DNA from: Maribacter hydrothermalis
GTDB lineage: Bacteria; Bacteroidota; Bacteroidia; Flavobacteriales; Flavobacteriaceae
DNA: 64,000 bases
Direction: 5' to 3'
Assembly (NCBI RefSeq): GCF_001913155.1
Contig: NZ_CP018760.1
Span: 496,001-560,000 of the forward strand
This document shows, piece after piece, positions 29,401-38,207 of this stretch. The notes under the pieces are model-generated. The model ran no database searches. It was not told where the DNA came from and was given only the letters and a program-made list of their open reading frames with translations. The number at the start of each line of letters is the position of its first letter. The first letter of the stretch is position 1. A program made the translations under genes and the position numbers.

Positions 29401-29503
29401 GTACTCCTAAATAAGTATAACCAATTATACCAAAAAGAACTATGGAAAGGTTCATTACAATGGTTAGAACCGGACGTTTTATACTTAAAGTTGATAAATT
29501 CAT
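26423..29503 (-). CDS. HAE1/AcrB-type multidrug RND efflux permease
   Basis: 1026 residues, complete for AcrB-type pumps: IKRPVLTIVMNL at the N-terminus, twelve membrane segments, and GLVVDDGIVVTENI in TM4 with the Asp pair of the proton relay (about residue 400). This Asp pair separates it from the heavy-metal pump at 9612-13949. It expels hydrophobic drugs, dyes or bile-like compounds by proton antiport; substrate unknown. Its ATG overlaps the adaptor stop by one base (TAATG), so translation is coupled. Confidence 0.94.
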   Translation of the reverse strand: MNLSTLSIKRPVLTIVMNLSIVLFGIIGYTYLGVREFPSIDPAQVSVRTNYSGANADIIESQITEPLEKAINSIDGIRNITSSSVQGSSSISIEFNLDKNLEDAANDVRDKVSQAVRSLPDDLDAPPVVSKSDADAQRILSMTVQSDGKNILELSDYAENVIAQRIETIPGVSSVQIWGQRRYAMRLWIDPLKLSSYGLTVADVQNALLAQNVELPSGKLTGDNTELTVKTIGNLNTEEQFNNIIIMADNERLVRLSDIGKATLEGENMETKMSDSGQPMVATAVIPQPGTNYLEIADAFYEEYEKLKKDLPEGFKLNVVIDDTIFVRRAVTEVAETLLISIVLVILVIFLFFRNWSMAMRPLIDIPVSLIATFFVMWLFGYSINVLTLLAIVLATGLVVDDGIVVTENIYKKVEEGMSPIEAAIKGSNEIFFAVISISVTLAAVFLPVIFLEGFVGRLFREFGVVLGAAVLISAFVSLSLTPMLNAYLIKPGKQKRSKFYQVTEKYFLKMNHSYAESLRVFMKRKWMSFPILIGCLGIIALFYILLPKETAPYDDRSFIRLSVDAPEGSSYEYMDRLMTDITELINDSIPEKKVSLVLTSPGFGSSSVNSGRANIALVDPSERERSQNEIANDLGVWAKAYVGGKSNVSERPTISVNRRGGPPIQFIIQAQNFKKLEESIPVFMAEAENDETFSFVDVNLKFNKPEIYVTIDREKAETLGVSVRDVAQTLQLSLSGQRFGYFLMNGKQYQVIGQFDKEDRDAPMDLTSIFVKNKDGLLIQLDNLVQTSEHSSPPQLYHNNRFMAATVFANLAPGKTINDGIEAMERIKEKVLDESFTTDLGGESRDFVESGSNTLFAFGLALLLIFLILAAQFESFIDPFIIILTVPMAVAGALFSLWLFGQSWNIFSQIGTIMLIGLVTKNGILIVEFANQLREQGLEKRDAILQASESRLRPILMTSLTIALGALPIALSLGAASTSRIGMGVVIIGGTMFSLMLTLFVIPALYMLWSREKVERPEFKALETY

Positions 29504-30576
29504 TATTCAGCTTTAGGTGTTTCAGGTTGATTTAAATCTACTTTTACCGGCGTTCCATTTTTTAAAGCCATTACCCCATACGTTAAAATGGTATCACCTG
29601 CTTTTAAACCAGTAAGAACACGAACTTCATTACCTGTTCTTGCTCCAATTTCTACATCGATTTCTTTTGCCTTACCTGCTTCAGAAATAAAAATACGTTT
29701 TCCGTTTTGTACAGGAATCAATGATTCTGACGGCACCATTAAAGCATCATCAACATGTTCTAAGGGGAGCATTACATTGGCATATGTACCAGGGTATAAT
29801 TTACCTTCCTTATTCTCGGCAATTGCTCGCATTTTTAAAGTCCTAGTAGCTATCTCCACTTCAGGCTCTATGGCATAGACTTTGGCTTCATATTCTGCTT
29901 TAGAATCTGAAGTAGTAAAAGTTAAATTAGACCCTACTGTTACCTGTGAACTATACTTTTCTGGAATTGAGAATGTTAATTTTAATTTACTAGTGTTAAC
30001 TAATTTAGCAATTGGTGTTACAGGCGTTACATATGTTCCTTTAGATATTGACCTTAACCCGATCGTACCAGAAAATGGTGCTCTTACCATTGTTTTGGAA
30101 AGTTGTGCTTTTATGAGTTGTGATTCTGCACTAGCAGATTGAAAATCTGCGCTTACTATATCATATTCTTCTTGACTTATAGCTTGCTTTTCTAATAACA
30201 ATTTAGCTCTACGCTCATTTTCAGCAGCTAACTTTTGGGCTGTTTGCACCTTAGATAATTGCGCCTGTAATTCAATATCATTAACCTTAAATAGTATTTG
30301 GCCCTGAGCCACTTTGCTGCCCTCTTGGAAATTGATATGCTCAACTACACCAGAAACCTCGCTTCTAATTTCAATTTGCTCATTAGCTTCAATAGTACCG
30401 GACAATGAAATATTGTCATTAAACTTCTGGGGATGTAATATCAACCCTTTTACAGTTGTAGTAGAAGATGATGCTGATTTTGGAGCTTTTAATTCGCTAT
30501 TGGCATTTATTCGATAAAATATTAAGGCTACAATTCCTATCAATAATATACTGTAAACAATGTATTTTGTTTTCAT
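29503..30576 (-). CDS. RND efflux periplasmic adaptor (AcrA/MexA type)
   Basis: About 357 residues from the ATG at 30576 (MKTKYIVYSILL). A longer frame from 30618 would put a proline-rich stretch before the membrane anchor and would start on top of the -7 box at 30616-30623, so the shorter form is chosen. One N-terminal membrane segment is followed by lipoyl (GVVEHINFQEGSKVAQGQ), coiled-coil hairpin (about 110-160) and barrel (IYAIEPEVEIATRT) domains. First gene of a three-gene efflux operon. Confidence 0.92.
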   Translation of the reverse strand: MKTKYIVYSILLIGIVALIFYRINANSELKAPKSASSSTTTVKGLILHPQKFNDNISLSGTIEANEQIEIRSEVSGVVEHINFQEGSKVAQGQILFKVNDIELQAQLSKVQTAQKLAAENERRAKLLLEKQAISQEEYDIVSADFQSASAESQLIKAQLSKTMVRAPFSGTIGLRSISKGTYVTPVTPIAKLVNTSKLKLTFSIPEKYSSQVTVGSNLTFTTSDSKAEYEAKVYAIEPEVEIATRTLKMRAIAENKEGKLYPGTYANVMLPLEHVDDALMVPSESLIPVQNGKRIFISEAGKAKEIDVEIGARTGNEVRVLTGLKAGDTILTYGVMALKNGTPVKVDLNQPETPKAE

Positions 30577-30615
30577 AGGTGGTGGAGGATAGTATTTCGT
30601 TAGTTTGGTTACCAA

Positions 30616-30623
30616 CAAATCTA
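30616..30623 (-). promoter_or_regulatory. -7 promoter box of the adaptor-permease-tolC operon
   Basis: On the minus strand the sequence reads TAGATTTG, an exact TAnnTTTG. Transcription would start near 30609, 33 bases before the ATG at 30576. Confidence 0.6.
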
Positions 30624-30948
30624 AACTTAATCCCCAATTTTAAGGTATAAATTAAGCTATATTTAACAAGGTTTTAGCACGCTAATAATCAAGGTGCTAC
30701 AAGAAATTTAAACGCCTTTTTAGAATGCTATTTTATAGGACACAGAAAAAATAGAAAGGTTTAATCTAAATCTATTTTTAACATATTTAACGCTCTTTAA
30801 AATGTGTTAACTGAATACCTTTTAAATCCTACTTAATTATTAAAATGGTATTCTAACACGACAATGCTGCTCATTAAAGTACCAGTTTATAAGTTATTAT
30901 TACTCCAAGAATTTTATATTATTGCGTTACTTAAAATGACAGAGTGCC
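30624..30948. other. Non-coding spacer between efflux operon and GH85 gene
   Basis: AT-rich, no credible reading frame, no strong hairpin. It holds the upstream half of the efflux promoter and the 3' flank of the GH85 gene. Confidence 0.4.
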
Positions 30949-32856
30949 TTATTTAGAAACATTTATCAGTTTACGTATTAATTTGCCTTTTTCACCTCCA
31001 AAACTTTCAGATTGTACCGCTAAGTTAATTTTACCGTTTTTTACAGGAATGTTGGATATATAATAATCTTGTGAAGTAGTTTTACCTAACCAGACTTTTT
31101 CATTTTTGGCATTTAAAAAGTACATATTATGATACACATTCTCTGATTTTTCATTGAAATGAATATATAATTCTGAGCTATTCTCCTTAGTAAAAGTCTC
31201 TACAGTGAAAGAAGAAGTAGTAGGTTTTTTTTCCTTTTTATAGTACATGGATAGCTCTCCAAGAAATGTTTTACCTTCTCCTTTCGTTATTAATCCTATT
31301 TTGGATAGTAATATATTTTTTCGCTTAGGAATAGAAATAGAATTCGTAAACCATGAACTAGATTTCTTTAAAGGAAATGTCAAAGTCTCTCCGTTAGATA
31401 GTTGACAATAGATTTGCAAATTTATATTCCCAGATGTCTTGGTTACCACCTGAAGGTTTAAAGATTGATCTAAATTTAGTTTGGTTTTGTATAAAGGAAA
31501 ATCTGCATTTGAAATTCCTTCAAAGTACAAACTGCTACCGCCTTCATAACTTTCATCAAAACTAATTGCCGCCTTTACCTTGGTGCTATCCACTTTAAAT
31601 TGCCAGGTTGGCAACACATCTTGTATACTTAGATTATGCCACTCTTTTTCAGAAACAGTCTTGCCCTTATCATTATAAAAACGACCTAAGCCATAATTAA
31701 AATTAGTTTTAAAAGGCAATTCGTTGATAACACTACGTGGTTCAAAATAATCTGCAAAACCCAACCATTTGCTAGACCCAAATCTAGTTTCGATTGATGG
31801 ACCGCCATTCCAGAATTTCTGCTCATTAATATAAACATCTTCGGGTGTTTTAGTTTCTGATATATCAAAAGTAGCATTAGACCAATATATTCCTATTGAT
31901 GTATTATTTGGTTTCCCATCGTTATAAAGCATATCCCATTTTACGGGAGTTTTAAAACTTTTAGATTGTACATCTATACCTGCATATAGGTCCCACTCGC
32001 TTCTACCCAGTTCTCGGGCTGCTTTTTTACTATCTTCTAAATTGACTTCATTATACCTGAAATTGATAAAAAATACATCGGACATATTTTTATCCCCTTT
32101 TTGAAAATACATTTGATTGTGGTTATTCAGCTCATCTTGCCATATTACCCTAGAATCATCTATCATGGCATCATACCACACCAATTTTAAATTTGATTGT
32201 GTTCTGTAATATGCTATAAATTGTTGCATTAACTCCCCCATTTCACCTACCAAATCATACGTTTCTTGATTTATGAACCATCCATCAAAATTATAGGTGT
32301 CGGCAACTTCAATAAGTTTATCTGCTACGGGAAAACTCCCGTCGGCATTCCTAACTAGAAATTCGTATACCCATTCTTCTTTCCCCCCATATACATTGGG
32401 CGGAAAAAATACAGTACCAATACTCTTTACTCCATTCTTATGTGCGGCATCTGTCCAAAATGCCGTTGGTGGCACAATGATTCCTTCATTGGCCGAACCA
32501 CCCCATTGCACGAAATAATCTATGTATTGCCAAAAAGGAAACGCATATTGTTTTACAGTTGAAAACCCTTGCGATGGATGAAAATTGGTCGTATGTGGCG
32601 CCATCAATGCTATAATACCGGGGATTTTATTGGCATTTTCATCTAAATCTATTGAGTCATTTAAAAAACGATTTGCCAATGCTACTTGACTGATGTTGAA
32701 CTTAGCGTCTTTATCACTTTCTGGCGACCATTGCAATAGTTCTTTTACAAACCAATATGAAGAATATGGCTGATTATCACCGTACTGTTCTTCTTGAGCA
32801 TAACCCATTATCCCAACACTTAAAAACACCAAACATATTAAAATAGCTTTCTTCAT
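30949..32856 (-). CDS. GH85 endo-beta-N-acetylglucosaminidase
   Basis: About 635 residues from the ATG at 32856, which gives a clean signal peptide (MKKAILICLVFLSVGIMGYAQ). The 31 codons upstream in frame look non-coding. The GH85 core shows FPFWQYIDYFVQWGG, the PPTAFWTDAAHKNGV motif and, near residue 195, FDGWFINQET. Its Asn-x-Glu fits the substrate-assisted catalytic pair of GH85 (Endo-D, Endo-A, ENGase). The enzyme cuts the GlcNAc-beta-1,4-GlcNAc core of N-glycans. After the barrel come beta-sandwich-like domains. No T9SS tail or lipobox, so probably periplasmic. No glycan transporter (SusCD) is beside it. Confidence 0.85.
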   Translation of the reverse strand: MKKAILICLVFLSVGIMGYAQEEQYGDNQPYSSYWFVKELLQWSPESDKDAKFNISQVALANRFLNDSIDLDENANKIPGIIALMAPHTTNFHPSQGFSTVKQYAFPFWQYIDYFVQWGGSANEGIIVPPTAFWTDAAHKNGVKSIGTVFFPPNVYGGKEEWVYEFLVRNADGSFPVADKLIEVADTYNFDGWFINQETYDLVGEMGELMQQFIAYYRTQSNLKLVWYDAMIDDSRVIWQDELNNHNQMYFQKGDKNMSDVFFINFRYNEVNLEDSKKAARELGRSEWDLYAGIDVQSKSFKTPVKWDMLYNDGKPNNTSIGIYWSNATFDISETKTPEDVYINEQKFWNGGPSIETRFGSSKWLGFADYFEPRSVINELPFKTNFNYGLGRFYNDKGKTVSEKEWHNLSIQDVLPTWQFKVDSTKVKAAISFDESYEGGSSLYFEGISNADFPLYKTKLNLDQSLNLQVVTKTSGNINLQIYCQLSNGETLTFPLKKSSSWFTNSISIPKRKNILLSKIGLITKGEGKTFLGELSMYYKKEKKPTTSSFTVETFTKENSSELYIHFNEKSENVYHNMYFLNAKNEKVWLGKTTSQDYYISNIPVKNGKINLAVQSESFGGEKGKLIRKLINVSK

Positions 32857-32993
32857 ATTTGTTTTACTTTCATTTTCAATTAAAGTTAAAGATTGCCATT
32901 TTTTAAGGATTCTACAAAAAGTTTGATGGTAACCTTTTCCTTGATTCAAGAAACGATGCGTTAATTTTTCAATATTTTAGCCATTCAAAATAA

Positions 32994-33356
<363 letters not shown>

Positions 33357-33553
33357 AAAAACAATGAATTTGGACCGAAATCGAGCAATTAAAACATTCG
33401 TATTTTTTGAAATATAAAAGCTTTAAGCCGCATAATTTATTGGGATCAAAAAATATTTTAGATTTTTATTTAGAAATAGTGGTTTCTTCAATATTTTCCA
33501 TTTTAACGATAAAATCATTTTGTGGTTTTCAAAACACAAGCCAACTAAATACT

Positions 33554-33561
33554 TAATTTTG
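33554..33561 (+). promoter_or_regulatory. -7 promoter box of guaD
   Basis: TAATTTTG matches TAnnTTTG exactly, 43 bases before the ATG at 33605. No well-spaced upstream TTTG. Confidence 0.5.
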
Positions 33562-33604
33562 CTGCCCAATTTAGTTAATTGAGATTTTCAAAAATTTATA
33601 ATAT

Positions 33605-34081
33605 ATGACAAATAATCACGAGTTTTTTATGCGAAGAGCTATTGAAATGGCTGCAAAAGGAATGAACTCAAATGCAGGCGGACCATTTGGTGCCGTAGTT
33701 GTAAAAGATGGAAAGATTATTTCCGAAGGTCATAACAAGGTAACCTCAACAAATGACCCTACTGCACATGCAGAAATGGTAGTTATTAGAGATGCCTGTA
33801 AAAAACTAAATGATTTTCAACTGACAGATTGTATTATTTATACCTCATGCGAACCGTGCCCTATGTGCTTTGGTGCTATTTATTGGGCACGGCCTAAGGC
33901 GGTATATTTCGGTTGCGATAAAGCAGATGCAAAAGCGATTGATTTCGATGACCAGTTTATTTATGACGAATTAGAAGTGGATATGCAAGACAGACAAATT
34001 CACTTTAAACAAATGCTACAAGAAGAAGCTGTTGAAGTTTTTAATAATTGGGCTTCTAAGAACGATAAGACAAGATATTAG
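33605..34081 (+). CDS. guaD: Guanine deaminase (CDA-fold)
   Basis: 158 residues, matching the small cytidine-deaminase-fold guanine deaminase of Bacillus subtilis GuaD type. It has GGPFGAVVVKDGKII, the zinc/proton-shuttle TAHAEM, TSCEPCPMC with the two zinc cysteines, and FGAIYWARPKAVYF. It converts guanine to xanthine plus ammonia. The alternative, a TadA tRNA deaminase, is less likely given the YWARPKAVY stretch and the C-terminal NWASKNDKTRY. It is a single-gene unit between its own promoter and a strong terminator. Confidence 0.88.
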   Translation: MTNNHEFFMRRAIEMAAKGMNSNAGGPFGAVVVKDGKIISEGHNKVTSTNDPTAHAEMVVIRDACKKLNDFQLTDCIIYTSCEPCPMCFGAIYWARPKAVYFGCDKADAKAIDFDDQFIYDELEVDMQDRQIHFKQMLQEEAVEVFNNWASKNDKTRY

Positions 34082-34124
34082 TACATCGGTAACAGTCTTA
34101 TAGCTTACCGAATAATTTATCTGC

Positions 34125-34161
34125 AAAAGAGAGAAGAACTTATTCCGTTTTTCTCTCTTTT
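34125..34161 (+). terminator. Terminator of guaD
   Basis: AAAAGAGAGAA (34125-34135) pairs with TTCTCTCTTTT (34151-34161), followed by more T. Confidence 0.85.
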
Positions 34162-34274
34162 TTTATGCCCAATAATCATTATACAACCAACCTATCACAT
34201 CATACATTTGCAATAATTATTACATATTTTTTATACATCTATAAATAGTGCGTATTTTGTAATAAATTCATAAA

Positions 34275-35144
34275 ATGAAACTTCATTTATTAGATAGGTC
34301 CAGTATTGGTAATACATCAATTACGGTATCTCAAAATAATTATAAGAATTTTTTGAAGGTTTGGCATTTTCATGAAGAGCTAGAATTAGTCTATATTATT
34401 AAAAGTACCGGAACTCGATTTGTTGGTGATAGTATTGAAAAATTCGAAGCTGGCGAGGTGATATTAATTGGCAAAAATGTGCCACATATGTGGTTAAATG
34501 ATGAAGCTTATTTCGATAAACATTCTACACTTACAGCACAAGCTGTTTCTATACATTTTAAAGATAATTTCGTTGGTAAAGAGTTTTTATCCCTTCCAGA
34601 AATGCAACCCATTTCTCATCTTTTAACGAAAGCATCCCAAGGTATTAAATTTCTCAATGTTACAGATACTATAAAAAATGAATTAAAAAATTTAAATAGT
34701 CTTGACCCTGCTATTAAAATAACGAGAATAATTGAAATTTTAAGCAAGCTTGAGCAAAACAAAAATTATACCTTATTATCTAGTAATGGTTTTATCAATA
34801 CCTTTCATCAAACAGAAAATAAGCGGTTAAATACTATTTACGAATATGTGTATCAAAATTTTCACACACCAATAAGTTCTAAAGATGTTGCAGAATTAGC
34901 AAACATGAACGCCTCTGCATTCAGTAGATTTTTTAAGAGCACACATAGAAAACCATTTACCAGATTTTTAAATGAAATACGAATAGGTTTTGCCTGTAAA
35001 ATGTTACTGGAAAATAAAGAGAGCATCACTTCAATTGCATATGCATGCGGATTCGGAAATATTTCAAACTTTAATCGCCAATTTAAAATTATTAAAAACG
35101 AATCTCCTTCTTCATTTTTAAGCCAACATCGAAAACATTTATAA
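34275..35144 (+). CDS. AraC-family regulator with cupin sensor, probable L-fucose operon activator
   Basis: 289 residues. The N-terminal cupin (VWHFHEELELVYIIKSTGTRFVGD; IGKNVPHMWLND) is the usual sugar-sensing domain of small AraC regulators. The C-terminal 100 residues are a double helix-turn-helix (DVAELANMNASAFSRFFK; ITSIAYACGFGNISNFNRQFK). It lies directly upstream of, and in the same direction as, the L-fucose catabolic operon, 65 bases before that operon's promoter box. It most likely senses L-fucose or a pathway intermediate; this is inferred from position. Confidence 0.88.
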   Translation: MKLHLLDRSSIGNTSITVSQNNYKNFLKVWHFHEELELVYIIKSTGTRFVGDSIEKFEAGEVILIGKNVPHMWLNDEAYFDKHSTLTAQAVSIHFKDNFVGKEFLSLPEMQPISHLLTKASQGIKFLNVTDTIKNELKNLNSLDPAIKITRIIEILSKLEQNKNYTLLSSNGFINTFHQTENKRLNTIYEYVYQNFHTPISSKDVAELANMNASAFSRFFKSTHRKPFTRFLNEIRIGFACKMLLENKESITSIAYACGFGNISNFNRQFKIIKNESPSSFLSQHRKHL

Positions 35145-35208
35145 GCTTTATGCAAAAAAAGTATCGAATCTGGTATTTTATGAGGTGGTTTTAGGTCATC
35201 TGTTCCAA

Positions 35209-35216
35209 TATTTTTG
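35209..35216 (+). promoter_or_regulatory. -7 promoter box of the L-fucose operon
   Basis: TATTTTTG is an exact TAnnTTTG. Transcription would begin near 35223, leaving a leader of about 10 bases to the ATG at 35232. The in-frame TTG at 35214 falls within this box and cannot be the start. No well-spaced TTTG upstream, as expected of an activator-dependent promoter. Confidence 0.65.
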
Positions 35217-35231
35217 GATAAAACAAAATCA

Positions 35232-36554
35232 ATGTCAAACTCTATTATAATTACTGACGTAATATCAAGGGACATCCGCTTCCCTACTAGTAAGTCTTTA
35301 GATGGTTCAGATGCTATGAATCCGGATCCAGATTATAGCGCTGCTTACGTAATATTAAAAACAAATTCTCCGGACGGTTTTGAGGGACACGGACTCACCT
35401 TTACTATAGGTAGAGGAAATGAACTTTGTACACAGGCTATAAAATCGCTTTCTCATTTAATTAAAGGAAAATCTTTAGAAAGTTTCACCTCAGACTTGGG
35501 TGGTTTTTGGAAAATGATTACTGGTGATAGTCAGTTACGCTGGTTAGGTCCAGAAAAAGGGGTTATACATTTGGCAACAGGTGCAATTGTAAATGCTGTT
35601 TGGGATTTATATGCCAAAGTAGAAAAGAAACCACTTTGGAAACTATTGGCAGATATGACTCCTGCTGAATTGGTCTCATGTATAGATTTCACTTATATTA
35701 CTGATGCTATAACACCACAACAAGCTCTTGAGCTTTTAAGTAAAAAAGAAGCTACTAAACAAGAGCGTATTGCTCATTTAAAAGATAAAGGTTACCCTGC
35801 GTACACCACTTCTGCGGGTTGGCTAGGTTATTCTGATGATAAAATGAGACGCCTATGTAGAGAAGCAAAAGAAAGTGGTTTTAAACATATGAAAATTAAG
35901 GTTGGTTCTGACCTAAATGATGATATGAGACGTGCCGCAATTATTCGTGAAGAAATTGGGGACGATTTAAAACTTATGATGGATGCCAACCAAAAGTGGG
36001 ATGTTGATGAAGCTATCACCAATATGGAATCACTAAAAAAATTTAATCCTTGGTGGATTGAAGAGCCCACAAGCCCTGATGATATTTTAGGTCATGCAAA
36101 AATTGCTAAGGCAGTTAAGCCTATTGAGGTTGCAACTGGCGAACATTGCCAAAACAGAGTTATCTTTAAGCAGCTTATGCAAGCTGGTGCCATTGGTATT
36201 TGCCAAATTGATAGTTGTAGGGTTGGTGGCGTAAATGAAATACTGGCTATTTTGTTAATGGCTGCGAAATTTAATATTCCCGTTTGTCCGCATGCCGGCG
36301 GGGTTGGTCTATGTGAATATGTACAACACTTATCCATGATAGATTATATAGCTATTAGCGGGTCTATGGAAAATAGGATAATAGAATTCGTGGATCATTT
36401 GCACGAGCATTTTTATGAACCAGTGGTTATTAAAAACGGTGCTTATATGCCTCCTAAATTACCAGGATATAGTATTACAATGAAAGAAGATTCTTTAGAT
36501 ACTTATTCTTTTCCCAACGGGGCATTTTGGAAAGAAGAATTAAAGAACAAATAA
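35232..36554 (+). CDS. L-fuconate dehydratase
   Basis: 440 residues, enolase superfamily (mandelate racemase branch). The length and the opening IIITDVISRDIRFPTS match L-fuconate dehydratase of the Xanthomonas type. Key sites are MKIKVG with the catalytic Lys near residue 220, the metal-ligand strands MMDANQKWD, WIEEPTSPDD and ATGEHCQNR, and CPHAGGVGLCEYVQHL with the catalytic His. It removes water from L-fuconate to give 2-keto-3-deoxy-L-fuconate. First gene of the operon; its pathway neighbours make the specificity call strong. Confidence 0.93.
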   Translation: MSNSIIITDVISRDIRFPTSKSLDGSDAMNPDPDYSAAYVILKTNSPDGFEGHGLTFTIGRGNELCTQAIKSLSHLIKGKSLESFTSDLGGFWKMITGDSQLRWLGPEKGVIHLATGAIVNAVWDLYAKVEKKPLWKLLADMTPAELVSCIDFTYITDAITPQQALELLSKKEATKQERIAHLKDKGYPAYTTSAGWLGYSDDKMRRLCREAKESGFKHMKIKVGSDLNDDMRRAAIIREEIGDDLKLMMDANQKWDVDEAITNMESLKKFNPWWIEEPTSPDDILGHAKIAKAVKPIEVATGEHCQNRVIFKQLMQAGAIGICQIDSCRVGGVNEILAILLMAAKFNIPVCPHAGGVGLCEYVQHLSMIDYIAISGSMENRIIEFVDHLHEHFYEPVVIKNGAYMPPKLPGYSITMKEDSLDTYSFPNGAFWKEELKNK

Positions 36555-36565
36555 ACTACAGAAAC

Positions 36566-37339
36566 ATGAAGTTTAACCTTAAAGGTAAAAACGTAATAAT
36601 AACAGGTGGTGGCAGCGGAATTGGTCAAGCAATTTCAACCACATTTGCTGCACAAGGGGCCAATGTTCATATTTTAGAACTAAATGCCGACAATGCAAAA
36701 AACACTGTAAATTTAATTAAAGAACAGGGCGGACAAGCAACATCCTATAATTGTAATGTTGTTGATCAGCAGCAAGTAATTGAAGTTATAGAGAAAATTA
36801 CCACTCAGCAAGATGTGCACATTCTAATAAATAATGCGGGTATAGCCCACATTGGTAACATTGAAAAAACCGCTGAGGAAGATATGGACCGCGTTTACAA
36901 TGTCAATGTTAAAGGACCGTACAACTGCATGTACGCATTAATACCTAGTATGAAGAAACATGGTGGAGTCATTATTAACATGGCATCGATAGCATCTAGT
37001 GTGGGTATTGATGATCGCTTTGCTTATTCCATGAGTAAAGGGGCTATATTAACTATGACATATTCTATTGCAAAAGACTATATTAAAGATGGTATTCGCT
37101 GTAACTGTATTTCACCGGCCAGAATTCATACGCCGTTTGTTGACGGATTTATAAAAGCAAATTACCCTGGGCAGGAAGATGAAATGTTCAAAAATCTTTC
37201 TGCCACTCAACCTATTGGTAGAATGGGCAAACCACAAGAAGTAGCTGATCTAGCTTTGTACCTTTGCTCAGACGAAGCTTCTTTTATTACTGGAACGGAT
37301 TTTCCTATTGATGGGGGATTCATAAAACTTAACGGTTAA
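36566..37339 (+). CDS. SDR dehydrogenase, probable 2-keto-3-deoxy-L-fuconate 4-dehydrogenase
   Basis: 257 residues from MKFNLKGKNV; an in-frame ATG at 36527 lies inside the preceding gene and is rejected. Classical short-chain dehydrogenase: GGGSGIG cofactor motif, NNAG, Ser in NMASIAS, and YSMSK with both catalytic Tyr and Lys, ending TDFPIDGGFIKLNG. From operon context it oxidises 2-keto-3-deoxy-L-fuconate to the 2,4-diketo acid with NAD. It is clearly distinct from the other SDR in this operon (39063-39842). Confidence 0.88.
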   Translation: MKFNLKGKNVIITGGGSGIGQAISTTFAAQGANVHILELNADNAKNTVNLIKEQGGQATSYNCNVVDQQQVIEVIEKITTQQDVHILINNAGIAHIGNIEKTAEEDMDRVYNVNVKGPYNCMYALIPSMKKHGGVIINMASIASSVGIDDRFAYSMSKGAILTMTYSIAKDYIKDGIRCNCISPARIHTPFVDGFIKANYPGQEDEMFKNLSATQPIGRMGKPQEVADLALYLCSDEASFITGTDFPIDGGFIKLNG

Positions 37340-37349
37340 AATATATAAC

Positions 37350-38207
37350 ATGAAATTAATACGATTTGGAACACCGCAAAATGAAAAACCGGGTGTAGTA
37401 CTTGAAAACGACGAATGGGTTGACATCTCTGGGTTTGGTGAAGATTATGATGAATTGTTTTTTGAAAACGATGGCTTGGCCCGACTTAAATCTTGGATTG
37501 ACGAAAAAGGTGATGACCTTCCAAAAATAGACAAGAGTACCCGTTTAGGTCCTCCTCTAAAAAAACCTTCTAAAATTGTCTGTGTAGGGTTAAATTACGC
37601 AAAACATGCTGCTGAAAGCGGAATGAAGGTACCTACAGAACCTGTTTTATTTTTCAAGGCAACTTCTGCAATTGTAGGCCCTAATGATGATGTAATTATT
37701 CCTAAAAACAGTAAGAAAACCGATTGGGAAGTTGAGCTAGCCGTTGTCATTGGCAAAAAAGCCAGTTACGTTGAAGAGGCTGATGCTATGGATTATGTTG
37801 CTGGTTATATGTTACATAATGACTATAGTGAAAGGGAGTTTCAATTAGAAAAAGAAGGTCAGTGGGTAAAGGGTAAAAGTTGTGACACCTTTGCTCCTTT
37901 GGGCCCATTTTTAGCCACTAAGGATGAAGTTAGTAACCCACATGATTTAGATCTTTGGCTTAAAGTAAACGGAGAACTTTTACAAAATAGCAATACAGAA
38001 GATTTGGTTTTCAATGTACCAGAATTGGTAAGTTACATCAGTCAATATATGACTTTGTTGCCTGGCGATATCATTTCTACAGGAACGCCCTTTGGTGTTG
38101 GCTTAGGTTTTAACCCTCCTAAATACCTTAACCCAGGTGATGTAGTTGAATTGGGAATAGAAAAATTAGGAAGCTCTAAACAAGTTGCCAAGGCATATAC
38201 AAAATGA
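37350..38207 (+). CDS. FAA-hydrolase-family 2,4-diketo-3-deoxy-L-fuconate hydrolase
   Basis: 285 residues, fumarylacetoacetate hydrolase fold. Motifs: KIVCVGLNYAKHAAESG, PVLFFKATSAIVGPND, the metal-binding WEVELAVVIGKKA, LHNDYSEREFQ, and STGTPFGVGLG near the end. In the non-phosphorylative route this enzyme splits 2,4-diketo-3-deoxy-L-fuconate into pyruvate and L-lactate. The presence of lactate dehydrogenase in the same operon fits. It overlaps the lactonase start by 4 bases (ATGA). Confidence 0.9.
   Translation: MKLIRFGTPQNEKPGVVLENDEWVDISGFGEDYDELFFENDGLARLKSWIDEKGDDLPKIDKSTRLGPPLKKPSKIVCVGLNYAKHAAESGMKVPTEPVLFFKATSAIVGPNDDVIIPKNSKKTDWEVELAVVIGKKASYVEEADAMDYVAGYMLHNDYSEREFQLEKEGQWVKGKSCDTFAPLGPFLATKDEVSNPHDLDLWLKVNGELLQNSNTEDLVFNVPELVSYISQYMTLLPGDIISTGTPFGVGLGFNPPKYLNPGDVVELGIEKLGSSKQVAKAYTK

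Noticed and set aside
35214..35234. Earlier TTG start for fuconate dehydratase at 35214
   Set aside because: It lies inside the -7 promoter box; MSNSII at 35232 fits the family start.
36527..36565. Earlier ATG for the first SDR of the fucose operon
   Set aside because: It lies within the coding end of fuconate dehydratase and adds 13 residues absent from SDR N-termini.
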